Shown: positions 47,109-55,391 of the stretch, piece after piece
Numbering within the stretch: the first letter of the stretch is position 1
Layout: every line of letters starts with the position of its first letter
Origin: Micromonospora matsumotoense
GTDB lineage: Bacteria; Actinomycetota; Actinomycetes; Mycobacteriales; Micromonosporaceae
Assembly: GCF_900091525.1 (NCBI RefSeq)
Contig: NZ_FMCU01000005.1
Span: 62,001 to 126,000, forward strand
Direction: 5' to 3'
DNA length: 64,000 bases
Program-made: the position numbers and the translations under genes
The notes under the pieces: model-generated
Databases searched by the model: none
What the model saw: only the letters and a program-made list of their open reading frames with translations
Told to the model about the DNA's origin: nothing

Positions 47109-48683
47109 TCAGCTCCCGGTGCTCGCCGGGGCGGTCGCCGAGGTCGAGGTGGACGCCGACCTGCTGCTCTGGGGGGCGCCGGTGTTGACGGCCGTGGTCG
47201 GGGTGGCGCTGTCGTCCGGGGAGCCGGAGCCGGAGATGCTCGGCGTCGGTTCGGCGCTCTTGCTCGGGGTGGGGGTGGGCGTCACGGACGGCTTCGGCGT
47301 CGGCGGCTTCGTCGGGACCGTGGTCGACGTCGGCCGGGGTGTGGGCGGCTTCGGTGAGGCGCTGGTGGGCTTCGGCGACGGGGTGGTGGGCTTCGGCGAC
47401 GCGCTGGTGGCGCCCGGGGTCGGCGTGGGGACCTGGGTGACCGGGGAGCCTGGGGTGGTGACCGCGCCGACGACCCGGGTGGAGGCGTAGAGACCGGACC
47501 ACCGGACCTGGGAGATCTTGACCACGTCCCCGCTGCGCGGGGCCTGCACCATCCGCCCACCACCGATGTACATGGCGACGTGGTGGATGGTCGTCCAGCT
47601 GCTGCCGGAGGCGAAGAAGAGCAGGTCGCCGGGGAGCAGGGCACCCTGGGAGACCGTCCGGCCGCGGGTGGCGTAGTACTGGTCACGGGCGACCCGGGGC
47701 AGGTCGTAGTAGCCGGCGGACCGGTAGGCGGCCCACATCAGCCCCGAGCAGTCGAACCGGTCCGGGCCCTCGGCCGCCCAGAGGTAGGGGTCGCCGAGCT
47801 GCGCCAGCGCGTACCGGACGGCGGCGAGCGCCTGCGGACTGGCGTTCAGCCCGGTGCTGCTCTGCCCCTCGACGTACGCCGCACCCAGCCTCTGCTCGGC
47901 GGCCTCCTGCTGCTTCTCCAGCGCGATGAGCTGGGCCTGGTTTTCCGCCCGCAGCTTGGCGATCTTGGCGTCGTTGTCCCGCAGCGCCTTCTGCACCGCG
48001 GCGAACTGTTCCTCGGCCCGCCGGACCCGGTCCGTGGCGGCGGTGACCGCCTGGGCGGCGACCTGCTCGGCCGTCCGGGCCCGGGACAGCTCGCCGGCCG
48101 CCGCGGTGGTCTCGTCGTCGGCCTGCTCACCCCGGGAGGCCCGCTGCAGGACGCTCAGCCCGCGCAGGTCACGGGCCAGCTCGCCGGGCGGCAGGGCGGC
48201 GGCGGCCTTGAAGGCGTTCGCGGCGACGGCGTTGGCCTGCTGCTCCGCCACGGTCAGCGCGCCCCGGGCCCGGGTCAGCTCACCCTGCACGCCGGTGAGT
48301 TGGACCCGCGCGTCGTCGCGCTGCTTCTGTAACTGGAGGAGCTGGTCGGCGAGCTGACCGTTCTGCGCGGTCAGGGCGTCGATCTGGGACAGCAGCGGGC
48401 TGGTCGGGAGCCCGCCGACCGGCAGGGTCGGGTAACCGGGCTGACCGAGGGCCGGGTAGCCGGGCGTCGCCGCGCCGGGCAGCTGCACCCCGCCCGTCGC
48501 CACCGGCCGGGAGCCGGTGTCCGGGACGGTGTTGGGCAGCGGCGGCTCGGCATAGGCCGGGGTGGCCAGGACCATCGCGGCGACCGCGCCGAGCAGCGCC
48601 GACCAGAGCGCCGGACGCAGCACCGGGGAGACCAACGGGCTCCTGCGTCGTCGCTGCCGTCGCCCGTGCCCGCTGTCGACCAT
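47109..48683 (-). CDS. secreted NlpC/P60 peptidoglycan hydrolase
   Basis: The 524-residue protein has a basic N-terminus and signal helix ending at AYA, a long coiled coil (about residues 95-280), and an NlpC/P60 domain with catalytic Cys312 in DCSGL and His368 in HHVAMYIG. A 100-residue Pro/Thr/Ser tail with SPKPTTP-like repeats follows. This is the RipA/RpfB-partner type layout: the coiled coil gates an endopeptidase that cuts peptidoglycan stems during division. The ATG at 48683 is chosen because the signal peptide starts there. Confidence 0.92.
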   Translation of the reverse strand: MVDSGHGRRQRRRRSPLVSPVLRPALWSALLGAVAAMVLATPAYAEPPLPNTVPDTGSRPVATGGVQLPGAATPGYPALGQPGYPTLPVGGLPTSPLLSQIDALTAQNGQLADQLLQLQKQRDDARVQLTGVQGELTRARGALTVAEQQANAVAANAFKAAAALPPGELARDLRGLSVLQRASRGEQADDETTAAAGELSRARTAEQVAAQAVTAATDRVRRAEEQFAAVQKALRDNDAKIAKLRAENQAQLIALEKQQEAAEQRLGAAYVEGQSSTGLNASPQALAAVRYALAQLGDPYLWAAEGPDRFDCSGLMWAAYRSAGYYDLPRVARDQYYATRGRTVSQGALLPGDLLFFASGSSWTTIHHVAMYIGGGRMVQAPRSGDVVKISQVRWSGLYASTRVVGAVTTPGSPVTQVPTPTPGATSASPKPTTPSPKPTSASPKPPTPRPTSTTVPTKPPTPKPSVTPTPTPSKSAEPTPSISGSGSPDDSATPTTAVNTGAPQSSRSASTSTSATAPASTGS

Positions 48684-48882
48684 TCCGCTCCCTGTGCCGC
48701 GTGATGGCGCCGCGCGGGGTGGGCGCGGCGACCGGGACGCCGCCGGCTTGCGCCGCGTCCCTTCCTGTCTTACCGCACCGGGACAACGATGTCGATGCGC
48801 AGCCGGCTTGGAGAAGCCTGGGAGTGCGGGTGAAGTACGTCGCTGCCGGTGCCCGTCCTGCCGACTCGTCGGTGGCCCGACG

Positions 48883-48888
48883 TAGGCT
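48883..48888 (+). promoter_or_regulatory. -10 box (TAGGCT) for mqnE
   Basis: TAGGCT predicts transcription from about 48895, giving a leader of about 30 bases with a purine-rich site (gaaggga) before the ATG at 48925. Confidence 0.5.
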
Positions 48889-48924
48889 CGATCGGACCGC
48901 AGGTGGAAGGGACGTGGCTTTTCG

Positions 48925-50094
48925 ATGGACGCCGGACTCAAGCGTGAGCTCGAAGCGAAGGTGTACGCGGGGGAGCGACTGACCCGCTCGGACGGGATCG
49001 CCCTCTACGAGAGCGACGACCTGACCTGGTTGGGTCGACTGGCCCACCACCGGCGTACCGAGTTGAACGGCGAGCGGGTGATGTTCAACGTCAACCGGCA
49101 CCTCAACCTGACGAACGTCTGTTCCGCCTCGTGTGCGTACTGCTCTTTCCAGCGCAAGCCGGGCGAGAAGGACGCGTACACGATGCGTATCGACGAGGCG
49201 GTCCGCAAGGCCAAGGAGATGGAGGACGAGCAGCTCACCGAGCTGCACATCGTCAACGGCCTGCACCCCACGCTGCCCTGGCGCTACTACCCGAAGGTGC
49301 TGCGGGAGCTGAAGGCGGCGCTGCCGAACGTCAAGCTCAAGTGCTTCACCGCGACCGAGGTGCAGTGGTTCGAAAAGATCAGCGGCCTGTCGGCCGACGA
49401 GATCCTCGACGAGCTGATGGACGCCGGCCTGGAGTCGTTGACCGGCGGCGGCGCGGAGATCTTCGACTGGGAGGTCCGCCAGCACATCGTCGACCACGCC
49501 TGCCACTGGGAGGACTGGTCGCGGATCCACGCGCTGGCCCACGCCAAGGGCATGAAGACCCCGGCGACGATGCTGTACGGGCACATCGAGGAGCCCCGGC
49601 ACCGGGTCGACCACGTGCTGCGGCTGCGCGAGTTGCAGGATCAGACCGGCGGGTTCGCGGTCTTCATCCCGCTGCGCTACCAGCACGACTTCGTCGACTC
49701 GGCGGACGGCAAGATCCGCAACCGGATCCAGGCGCGTACCACGATGGCCTCGCCGGCCGAGTCGTTGAAGACGTTCGCGGTCTCCCGGCTGCTGTTCGAC
49801 AACGTCCCGCACGTGAAGAACTTCTGGGTGATGCACGGGCTGTCGGTGGCCCAGCTGTCGCTCAACTTCGGCGTGGACGACCTGGACGGCTCGGTCGTCG
49901 AATACAAGATCACCCACGACGCCGACTCGTACGGCACCCCGAACACCATGCACCGGGACGATCTGCTGCACCTGATCTGGGACGCCGGTTTCCAGCCGGT
50001 CGAGCGGGACACCCGCTACAACGTGGTCCGCGAGTACGACCGGGCGCCCTCGCTGGCGTCTCGGCGTGCCGAGCCGCAGCAGGTCTGGGCCTGA
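48925..50094 (+). CDS. mqnE: aminofutalosine synthase
   Basis: MqnE is the radical SAM enzyme that joins the chorismate-derived substrate to the adenosyl group in the futalosine pathway. The 389-residue protein has the cluster motif CSASCAYC (Cys66, Cys70, Cys73), followed by ELHIVNGLHPTLPWRYY and the GGGAEIFDWEVR segment typical of MqnE/MqnC. The length and N-terminus fit MqnE better than MqnC. It is separated from the mqnL/mqnP/ubiX genes by unrelated genes. Confidence 0.95.
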   Translation: MDAGLKRELEAKVYAGERLTRSDGIALYESDDLTWLGRLAHHRRTELNGERVMFNVNRHLNLTNVCSASCAYCSFQRKPGEKDAYTMRIDEAVRKAKEMEDEQLTELHIVNGLHPTLPWRYYPKVLRELKAALPNVKLKCFTATEVQWFEKISGLSADEILDELMDAGLESLTGGGAEIFDWEVRQHIVDHACHWEDWSRIHALAHAKGMKTPATMLYGHIEEPRHRVDHVLRLRELQDQTGGFAVFIPLRYQHDFVDSADGKIRNRIQARTTMASPAESLKTFAVSRLLFDNVPHVKNFWVMHGLSVAQLSLNFGVDDLDGSVVEYKITHDADSYGTPNTMHRDDLLHLIWDAGFQPVERDTRYNVVREYDRAPSLASRRAEPQQVWA

Positions 50095-50102
50095 CCCGGC
50101 CG

Positions 50103-50108
50103 TATGCT
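50103..50108 (+). promoter_or_regulatory. -10-like box (TATGCT) before 50118
   Basis: TATGCT lies nine bases before the ATG at 50118, allowing a leaderless mRNA independent of mqnE. Confidence 0.4.
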
Positions 50109-50117
50109 CGTCACACC

Positions 50118-50558
50118 ATGACCGGACAGCAGCCGACCGCGCAGCAGCGCAGCGGGTTTCCCCGTCGGGACGCCGAGGGGCGCATCCTGACCCTGGGTGA
50201 CCTGCTCGGGGTGAGCCTGGCCGGTTGGCTGATCGGCCTGCTGGCGCTGGTGCTCTTCGACTGGGCGTTCGCGGTGGCCGGCGCAGGTGACTTCGGTCGT
50301 ACCAACGGCTGGCTCGCGGTGATCCTGCCGGCCTGGCTGTTCTGGGACGACTTCCGGGCCTGGGACTTCGGTGCGGCCCGGGTGGTCGCGGCGCTGTCCG
50401 CCGCGCTGCTCGCGGTGCTCGCCGGGCTGCTGGTGGCGGGCCTCGCCGGCGGGCTCGCGCCGCTGTTCACCGGCGGCCTGGCCGCGCTCGCGTTCGCCCT
50501 CGGGTACGCGGTGCTCTGGTTCCAGGGCGTGCACTGGCTGGCCCGGCGGACGGGCTGA
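50118..50558 (+). CDS. small four-helix membrane protein, unknown function
   Basis: The 146-residue protein has a polar N-terminus of 30 residues and about four hydrophobic helices (LLGVSLAGWLIGLLALVLF, WLAVILPAWLFW, VVAALSAALLAVLAGLLVAG, LAALAFALGYAVLWFQ). I do not recognise a family. It lies between mqnE and a DUF4229 gene in the same direction. Confidence 0.75.
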   Translation: MTGQQPTAQQRSGFPRRDAEGRILTLGDLLGVSLAGWLIGLLALVLFDWAFAVAGAGDFGRTNGWLAVILPAWLFWDDFRAWDFGAARVVAALSAALLAVLAGLLVAGLAGGLAPLFTGGLAALAFALGYAVLWFQGVHWLARRTG

Positions 50559-50605
50559 ACTACCCGACGGCGGGCGTCCCGACGCAGAAGCAAGGAGTGG
50601 GCAAC

Positions 50606-50650
50606 GTGAGCGCGAGCAGCGAGCGGGGTGTGCGGGCCCCGCGGTCGCGG
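50606..50650 (+). repeat. interspersed repeat, copy 1
   Basis: A 45-bp element beginning gtgagcgcgagcagcgagc and ending in a cgcggtcgcgg palindromic region. It resembles the copies at 56645 and 56704. It lies upstream of the DUF4229 gene and itself begins with a GTG start-like codon. Confidence 0.7.
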
Positions 50651-50664
50651 ATGAGGATGGTCCT

Positions 50665-50937
50665 GTGAGCGCGGCGGTCAAGTACACGCTGGCCCGGATC
50701 GGGCTGTTCCTGGTGGTCGTGGCGGCGCTGTGGCCGGTCGGGATGAACCTCTTCCTGAAGCTGATGGTGGCGTTGATCTTCTCCGCTGCCGCGTCGTTCT
50801 TCCTGCTCCGGGGTTGGCGGGACCAGATGGCCGAGGAGGTGGCCGCCGCCGCCGAGCGGCGACGCGCGGAGAAGGAGCGGCTCCGCTCCGCCCTGGCCGG
50901 CGACGACCAACCCGCCGAGGGCGACCGGCCCCACTGA
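50665..50937 (+). CDS. DUF4229 membrane protein
   Basis: The 90-residue protein has two hydrophobic helices (IGLFLVVVAALWPVGM and KLMVALIFSAAASFFLL) followed by a charged RRWRDQM-like helix (RGWRDQMAEEVAAAAERRRA). This is the DUF4229 pattern. Function is unknown; members are common near menaquinone genes in actinomycetes. The GTG at 50665 also begins gtgagcgc, like the interspersed repeat upstream. Confidence 0.85.
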   Translation: MSAAVKYTLARIGLFLVVVAALWPVGMNLFLKLMVALIFSAAASFFLLRGWRDQMAEEVAAAAERRRAEKERLRSALAGDDQPAEGDRPH

Positions 50938-51050
50938 CCCCCGCGCACCCCCGTCCGCCCGCGCCCCGCGTCCGCCCGCGTCAGTTGCTCGCCCCGCGCC
51001 TGACCCCGCCCGCCCTGCGCCGTGCGCCCGCCCCGCGACCCGATCGGCCA

Positions 51051-51180
51051 TGATCCACTCCAGATCGGCCCCATAGCGGTACCGCGGCGCGGTGATACCG
51101 CTACTTCGGCCCTCTGGAGTGGATCACGCCGGCCCCCGGAGTGGATCACGCCGGCCCCCTCCCGGAGTGGATCACGCCGG
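51051..51180. repeat. nested inverted repeats and three direct repeats
   Basis: Outer 13-bp arms (51051-51063 with 51114-51126) enclose inner 7-bp arms (51075-51081 with 51096-51102). The right outer arm is the first of three copies of ggagtggatcacgccgg (51116, 51138, 51164). The structure lies between the DUF4229 gene and the convergent peptidase gene, so it may be a terminator built from repeats. Confidence 0.75.
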
Positions 51181-51192
51181 TCGGGGAGGAGA

Positions 51193-52569
51193 TCACCAGT
51201 TGGTCGAGCCGGGGACCACCGGCCACGGGCGGTCGGTCGGCTTGATCAGGTAGGCGATGCCGCCCGACCCGCCGGCCACCGTGCCGTTGGCCCGGTAGCG
51301 CTTGGTCCGCAGCCAGATCTGCTCGAACTGGTCCCGCCGGTAGACGTTGCGCACCTCGGCGTTGGACGCCGACGCCGGGTCGTTGACGATCACGTCCCCG
51401 TCGGCGGTGAAGCCGACGATCACGAAGAGGTGCCCGGAGGTGCCGTAGTTCGACCCGTCCAGCTCGGTGTCGAGGAAGGACTGCGAGGTGACCACGGGGA
51501 TGCCGGCCCGGATGAACCGTTCCGCCTCGTCGAGCGAGTGCAGCCGGGTCACCCGCGCCTCGATGCCGGGGAAGCTGGCCGCGTACGCGGTGTTGAACGG
51601 CCAGTTGCCCGCGCCCTCGTACTCGTTGTCCCAGGTCATCCGGGCGGCGTGGACGACCTGCGGGTGGGGGTGGTCGGGGTCGATCCAGGACAGGTCGGCC
51701 GCCGACGGCAGTTTGCCGTAGTACTCCAGCACCATCGTGGTGGACGTCGGGCTGCACCAGACCTGGCCGCCGCCGCCCCACTCCGGGTAGCTGCCCCGGT
51801 GGACCATCTGGGAGCGGGCCGGCACCGGCAACTCGGTGCCCCAGGCGATGCCGCCCCGGCTCGGTGCGACGGTGAACCGGTCCGGCACGTGCGAACTCAT
51901 CGCGCCGAGCATCCGGACCCGGGGCGAGGCGGCCCGGCCGGGCGCGCGGTAGAGGGTGAGCCGCAGCTGGTACGACCGCAGCAGCACCCCGGCGTCGGCG
52001 TCGTCGATGACGAGGGTGTCGGTCCAGACGTTCGACCAGGGGTCGCCCTGACCGTCCAGGGTGGCCCGGGCGATGTCCTGGTCACCGGCGGCCCACCGGG
52101 CCATCACGTACCACGGGGTGTGGTCGTCGGTGGTGTAGGTGCCCTGGAGTTCGACCTGGAGCCAGGTGCCGGCGGGGGTGTCGGCGTTCCAGGAGGCGAC
52201 GAGTTCGGTGGCGTCGAAGCCGATCGGGGTGCGCGGCGAGGTCCAGGTGGCGTACTCCCAGGTGCGGGTGGTGCCGGTGTGCGGGTCGGTGAACTCGGTG
52301 GTGCCGGCCGGACGGCCGATGGCGAGGCCGGCGCGGTGCCCGGGTGCGGCGTACGTGCCCCGGTGGGTGCCGGCCCGCCAGTCGGGGTGCCGGGACCACT
52401 CCTGGAAGGTGATCTGCTCGTCGTGTCCGCCCGGGGGTGGGCGGTCCCCGGCGGGTGGGGGCGTCCCGGCGGGTGACGGGCCGCCGGCGTGGACGGGGGC
52501 GGTGCTGGCGAGCAGGGTGAGGGTGGCGACGCCGACCAGGGCGACCGCGCGCAGTGCTCTGCTGGACAT
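51193..52569 (-). CDS. secreted C39-like cysteine peptidase
   Basis: The 458-residue protein has a clear signal peptide (SRALRAVALVGVATLTLLAS, cleaved near VHAGG) and a disordered proline-rich segment. A jelly-roll-like region spans about residues 60-240. A C-terminal C39-type peptidase domain has the cysteine in GQVWCSPTSTTMVLEYYG, histidine in SGHLFVIVGF and aspartate in VIVNDPAS. It is exported and probably cuts extracellular or envelope peptides. It is divergent from a secreted carboxypeptidase. The ATG at 52569 matches the signal peptide start. Confidence 0.87.
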   Translation of the reverse strand: MSSRALRAVALVGVATLTLLASTAPVHAGGPSPAGTPPPAGDRPPPGGHDEQITFQEWSRHPDWRAGTHRGTYAAPGHRAGLAIGRPAGTTEFTDPHTGTTRTWEYATWTSPRTPIGFDATELVASWNADTPAGTWLQVELQGTYTTDDHTPWYVMARWAAGDQDIARATLDGQGDPWSNVWTDTLVIDDADAGVLLRSYQLRLTLYRAPGRAASPRVRMLGAMSSHVPDRFTVAPSRGGIAWGTELPVPARSQMVHRGSYPEWGGGGQVWCSPTSTTMVLEYYGKLPSAADLSWIDPDHPHPQVVHAARMTWDNEYEGAGNWPFNTAYAASFPGIEARVTRLHSLDEAERFIRAGIPVVTSQSFLDTELDGSNYGTSGHLFVIVGFTADGDVIVNDPASASNAEVRNVYRRDQFEQIWLRTKRYRANGTVAGGSGGIAYLIKPTDRPWPVVPGSTNW

Positions 52570-52683
52570 GGCAACTCCGCAGGGTGGGGGATCGTTGCCG
52601 TTCACTGTCCCGCTCGGCAGGAAGTTTCGCCAGAGCCTGTGGATGAGAAAATCATTGCCGATGTGACGATCCGGTCGGGATGG

Positions 52684-52712
52684 TTGGAGATAGTCACGGA
52701 TATTGATATGAC
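52684..52712 (+). promoter_or_regulatory. promoter of the carboxypeptidase gene
   Basis: TTGGAG (52684-52689), a 17-base spacer and TATGAC (52707-52712) lie in an AT-rich patch. The predicted start near 52718 leaves a 55-base leader with a gaggagg site. Confidence 0.5.
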
Positions 52713-52773
52713 CATGTGACTCCTGGTGAAGTGGGCGCACAACGGGATCTCCCGTACCCCGAGGAGGATGTCC

Positions 52774-54084
52774 ATGGCCTTCCGCACCTCCCCCTTCCGG
52801 CGTCGCCTGGCGCTCGCCGTCGTCGCCGGCCTCGGCCTCACCGCCGTCGCCACCGGGCCGGTCTCCGCGCGCCCGGCCCCGGACCCCGAGCCCGCCGCCG
52901 CCGAATACCGGGTGCTCGGCCCGCGTACCCTCGCCGACCGCAACGCCGTCGCCCGCACCGGCGCGGCCATCGACTCCGCCGAACACGGCGTGCTGTACGT
53001 CTCGGCGACCCGGTCCGAGGCTGCCGCGATCACCCGGCTCGGTTTCCGGCTGGAGCGGGAGACCACACCGGCTCCCGCCGAGGGGGCCGGCACCTACGCC
53101 TTCCCGCCGGCCGACTCGAACTACCACGACTACGCCGAGCTGACGACCGTGGTCAACCAGGTGGTCGCCGACCACCCGGCCATCGCCCGCAAGATCAGCA
53201 TCGGTCGGTCGTACGAGGGCCGTGACCTGATGGCGGTGAAGATCTCGGACAACGTCGGCACCGACGAGGCCGAACCGGAGATCCTGTTCAACTCCCAGCA
53301 GCACGCCCGCGAGCACCTGACCGTCGAGATGGCGATCTACCTGCTCAACCTGTTCACCGACAGCTACGGCAGCGACTCGCGGATCACCAGCATCGTCAAC
53401 TCCCGGGAGATCTGGATCGTCCCCACCGTCAACCCGGACGGCAGCGAGTACGACATTGCCACCGGCTCCTACCGGTCCTGGCGCAAGAACCGGCAGCCCA
53501 ACAGCGGCGCTGCGGCGGTCGGCACCGACCTGAACCGCAACTGGGGCTACAACTGGGGCTGCTGCGGTGGCTCGTCCGGCTCGCCGTCGTCGACCACCTA
53601 CCGGGGGCCGTCGGCCTTCTCCGCCCCGGAGACCAAGGCGATGCGGGACTTCGTCAACAGCCGGGTCGTCGGCGGGGTGCAGCAGATCAAGGCCAACATC
53701 GACTGGCACACCTACTCGCAGCTGGTGCTCTGGCCGTTCGGCTACACCACGGCCAACACCCCCAGCGGGATGACCGCCGACCAGTACAACACCTTCGCCA
53801 CCCTCGGGCAGCGGATGGCGGCCACCAACGGCTACACCCCCGAGCAGTCCAGCGACCTCTACATCACCGACGGCGACAGCCTCGACTGGATGTGGGCGAC
53901 GCACAAGATCTGGGCGTACACCTTCGAGATGTATCCCGGGTCGTCCGGGGCCGGTGGCGGCTTCTACCCGCCCGACGAGGTGATCCCCGCCCAGACCTCC
54001 CGCAACAAGGAGGCGGTGCTGCTCCTGTCGGAGTACGCCGACTGTCCCTACCGGGTCATCAACAAGCAGAGCACCTACTGCTGA
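52774..54084 (+). CDS. secreted M14 zinc carboxypeptidase
   Basis: The 436-residue protein has a signal peptide, a propeptide of about 80 residues and an M14 catalytic domain. The zinc ligands are His177 and Glu180 in QQHAREH and His312 in DWHTYSQ. The general base is Glu385 in TFEMYP. The substrate-carboxylate arginine is probably in [10 protein letters not shown]. It resembles carboxypeptidase T-like enzymes with broad specificity. The ATG at 52774 is six bases after gaggagg; the one at 52768 touches the ribosome site. Confidence 0.93.
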   Translation: MAFRTSPFRRRLALAVVAGLGLTAVATGPVSARPAPDPEPAAAEYRVLGPRTLADRNAVARTGAAIDSAEHGVLYVSATRSEAAAITRLGFRLERETTPAPAEGAGTYAFPPADSNYHDYAELTTVVNQVVADHPAIARKISIGRSYEGRDLMAVKISDNVGTDEAEPEILFNSQQHAREHLTVEMAIYLLNLFTDSYGSDSRITSIVNSREIWIVPTVNPDGSEYDIATGSYRSWRKNRQPNSGAAAVGTDLNRNWGYNWGCCGGSSGSPSSTTYRGPSAFSAPETKAMRDFVNSRVVGGVQQIKANIDWHTYSQLVLWPFGYTTANTPSGMTADQYNTFATLGQRMAATNGYTPEQSSDLYITDGDSLDWMWATHKIWAYTFEMYPGSSGAGGGFYPPDEVIPAQTSRNKEAVLLLSEYADCPYRVINKQSTYC

Positions 54085-54101
54085 CCCGTCGGACGTGACT
54101 C

Positions 54102-54140
54102 CGGGTGGGGTCCTGTAAGCCCCCGACGGGACCCCACCCG
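54102..54140 (+). terminator. terminator after the carboxypeptidase gene
   Basis: Perfect 12-bp arms (54102-54113 with 54129-54140) with a 15-base loop lie 17 bases after the stop codon. Confidence 0.8.
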
Positions 54141-54176
54141 CCCCGCCCGACCAGACGATCTTCGCTGGTCGTGCGC

Positions 54177-54345
54177 TACCGTGGCACCCGATCGACCCGC
54201 AGCGAAGCCGGTGCGAAACCGGCGCTGTCCCGCAACTGAGATGCCCCACCGTGGTTCCCGGCCCCGCCGGGGACCCACCCGGCGCCCGGCCCGAGTGGCC
54301 GGCGTCGTCGTGTGTGGGGACGAGCCAGGTCGCCTGCGGTCGGTC
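54177..54345 (+). ncRNA. cobalamin (AdoCbl-type) riboswitch
   Basis: The conserved core gaagccggtgcgaaac (from 54204), ggcgctgtcccgcaactg (to 54238) and the B12-box gccaggtcgcctgc (54324-54337) are in the correct order and spacing for a cobalamin riboswitch. It precedes the binding-protein gene of a cobalamin-type importer by about 100 bases, so cobalamin should shut off the operon. The actual ligand subclass cannot be told by eye. Confidence 0.93.
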
Positions 54346-54439
54346 GCGACACGCGCTCTCGAGGAAGGGCGCCTCGTGGACGGGTACGCCAGCGGCCCTG
54401 TCGGCGAAGCACCACGCTCCTCGACCGACAGGAGGACCG

Positions 54440-55378
54440 ATGTCCCGACGTACCCCCCGGCTGTTCGCCGCGACCCTCGCGGTGGCCGCCCTCGCCCTCG
54501 GCGCGTGCGCCGAGAAGACCTCCGACGACGCCCCCGCCGCCGGCAGCAGCTCCGGCGCGGCGGCCTTCCCGGCCACGGTGGGCAACCTCACCCTGGACAA
54601 GCGGCCCGAGAAGATCATCTCGCTGTCGCCCACCGCGACCGAGATGCTCTTCGCCATCGGGGCCGGCAAGCAGGTCACCGCCGTCGACGACCAGTCGAAC
54701 TACCCGGCCGACGCGCCCAAGAGCGAGCTGTCCGGCTTCCAGCCCAACGCCGAGGCGATCGCCGGCAAGAACCCCGACCTGGTGCTGCTCGCCAACGACA
54801 CCAACAAGATCGTCGCCCAGCTCACCGCGCTGAAGGTCCCGGTGCTGCTCACCCCGGCGGCGGCCACCCTCGACGACTCGTACCGGCAGCTCACCGACCT
54901 GGGCACGCTCACCGGCCACCCGACCGAGGCGGCCGACGTCACCGCCCGGATGAAGGACGAGATCGGCAAGCTCACCAAGGACCTGCCGCAGCGGTCCACC
55001 AAGCTGACCTACTACCACGAGCTGGGGCCGGAGCTGTACAGCGCGACCAGCAAGACCTTCATCGGTTCGATCTACGCGCTGGCCGGTCTGGAGAACATCG
55101 CCGACGCCTCCGACGCCGACGGCAAGAACGGCGGCTACCCGCAGCTCTCCCAGGAGGTCATCGTCAAGGCGAACCCGGACTTCGTCTTCCTGGCCGACGT
55201 GAAGTGCTGCCAGCAGAGCGCCGACACGGTCAAGGCCCGCAGCGGCTGGGCCGGCGTCACCGCCGTCAAGAACAACCAGGTCGTCGCCCTCGACGACGAC
55301 GTCGCCTCGCGCTGGGGGCCGCGCGTGGTCGACCTGCTCCGGTCGATCGTCGACGCCACCGCCAAGGTGCCGGCGTGA
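54440..55378 (+). CDS. btuF: cobalamin-type ABC importer substrate-binding lipoprotein
   Basis: The 312-residue lipoprotein has lipobox LGAC (Cys23) and the two-lobed helical-backbone binding fold of the BtuF/FhuD class (RPEKIISLSPTATEMLFAIG and NPDLVLLANDTNKIVAQLTA). The ATG at 54440 follows ggagg. The upstream cobalamin riboswitch makes vitamin B12 or a corrinoid the likely ligand, more so than a siderophore. An unusual ADVKCCQQSAD segment carries a cysteine pair near the C-terminal lobe. Confidence 0.92.
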   Translation: MSRRTPRLFAATLAVAALALGACAEKTSDDAPAAGSSSGAAAFPATVGNLTLDKRPEKIISLSPTATEMLFAIGAGKQVTAVDDQSNYPADAPKSELSGFQPNAEAIAGKNPDLVLLANDTNKIVAQLTALKVPVLLTPAAATLDDSYRQLTDLGTLTGHPTEAADVTARMKDEIGKLTKDLPQRSTKLTYYHELGPELYSATSKTFIGSIYALAGLENIADASDADGKNGGYPQLSQEVIVKANPDFVFLADVKCCQQSADTVKARSGWAGVTAVKNNQVVALDDDVASRWGPRVVDLLRSIVDATAKVPA

Positions 55379-55391
55379 CGGTCCACCACCG

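Noticed and set aside
52570-54678. Minus-strand extension of the C39 peptidase to a 1161-residue protein
   Set aside because: The signal peptide starts at 52569. The extension is antisense to the M14 carboxypeptidase gene and the riboswitch.
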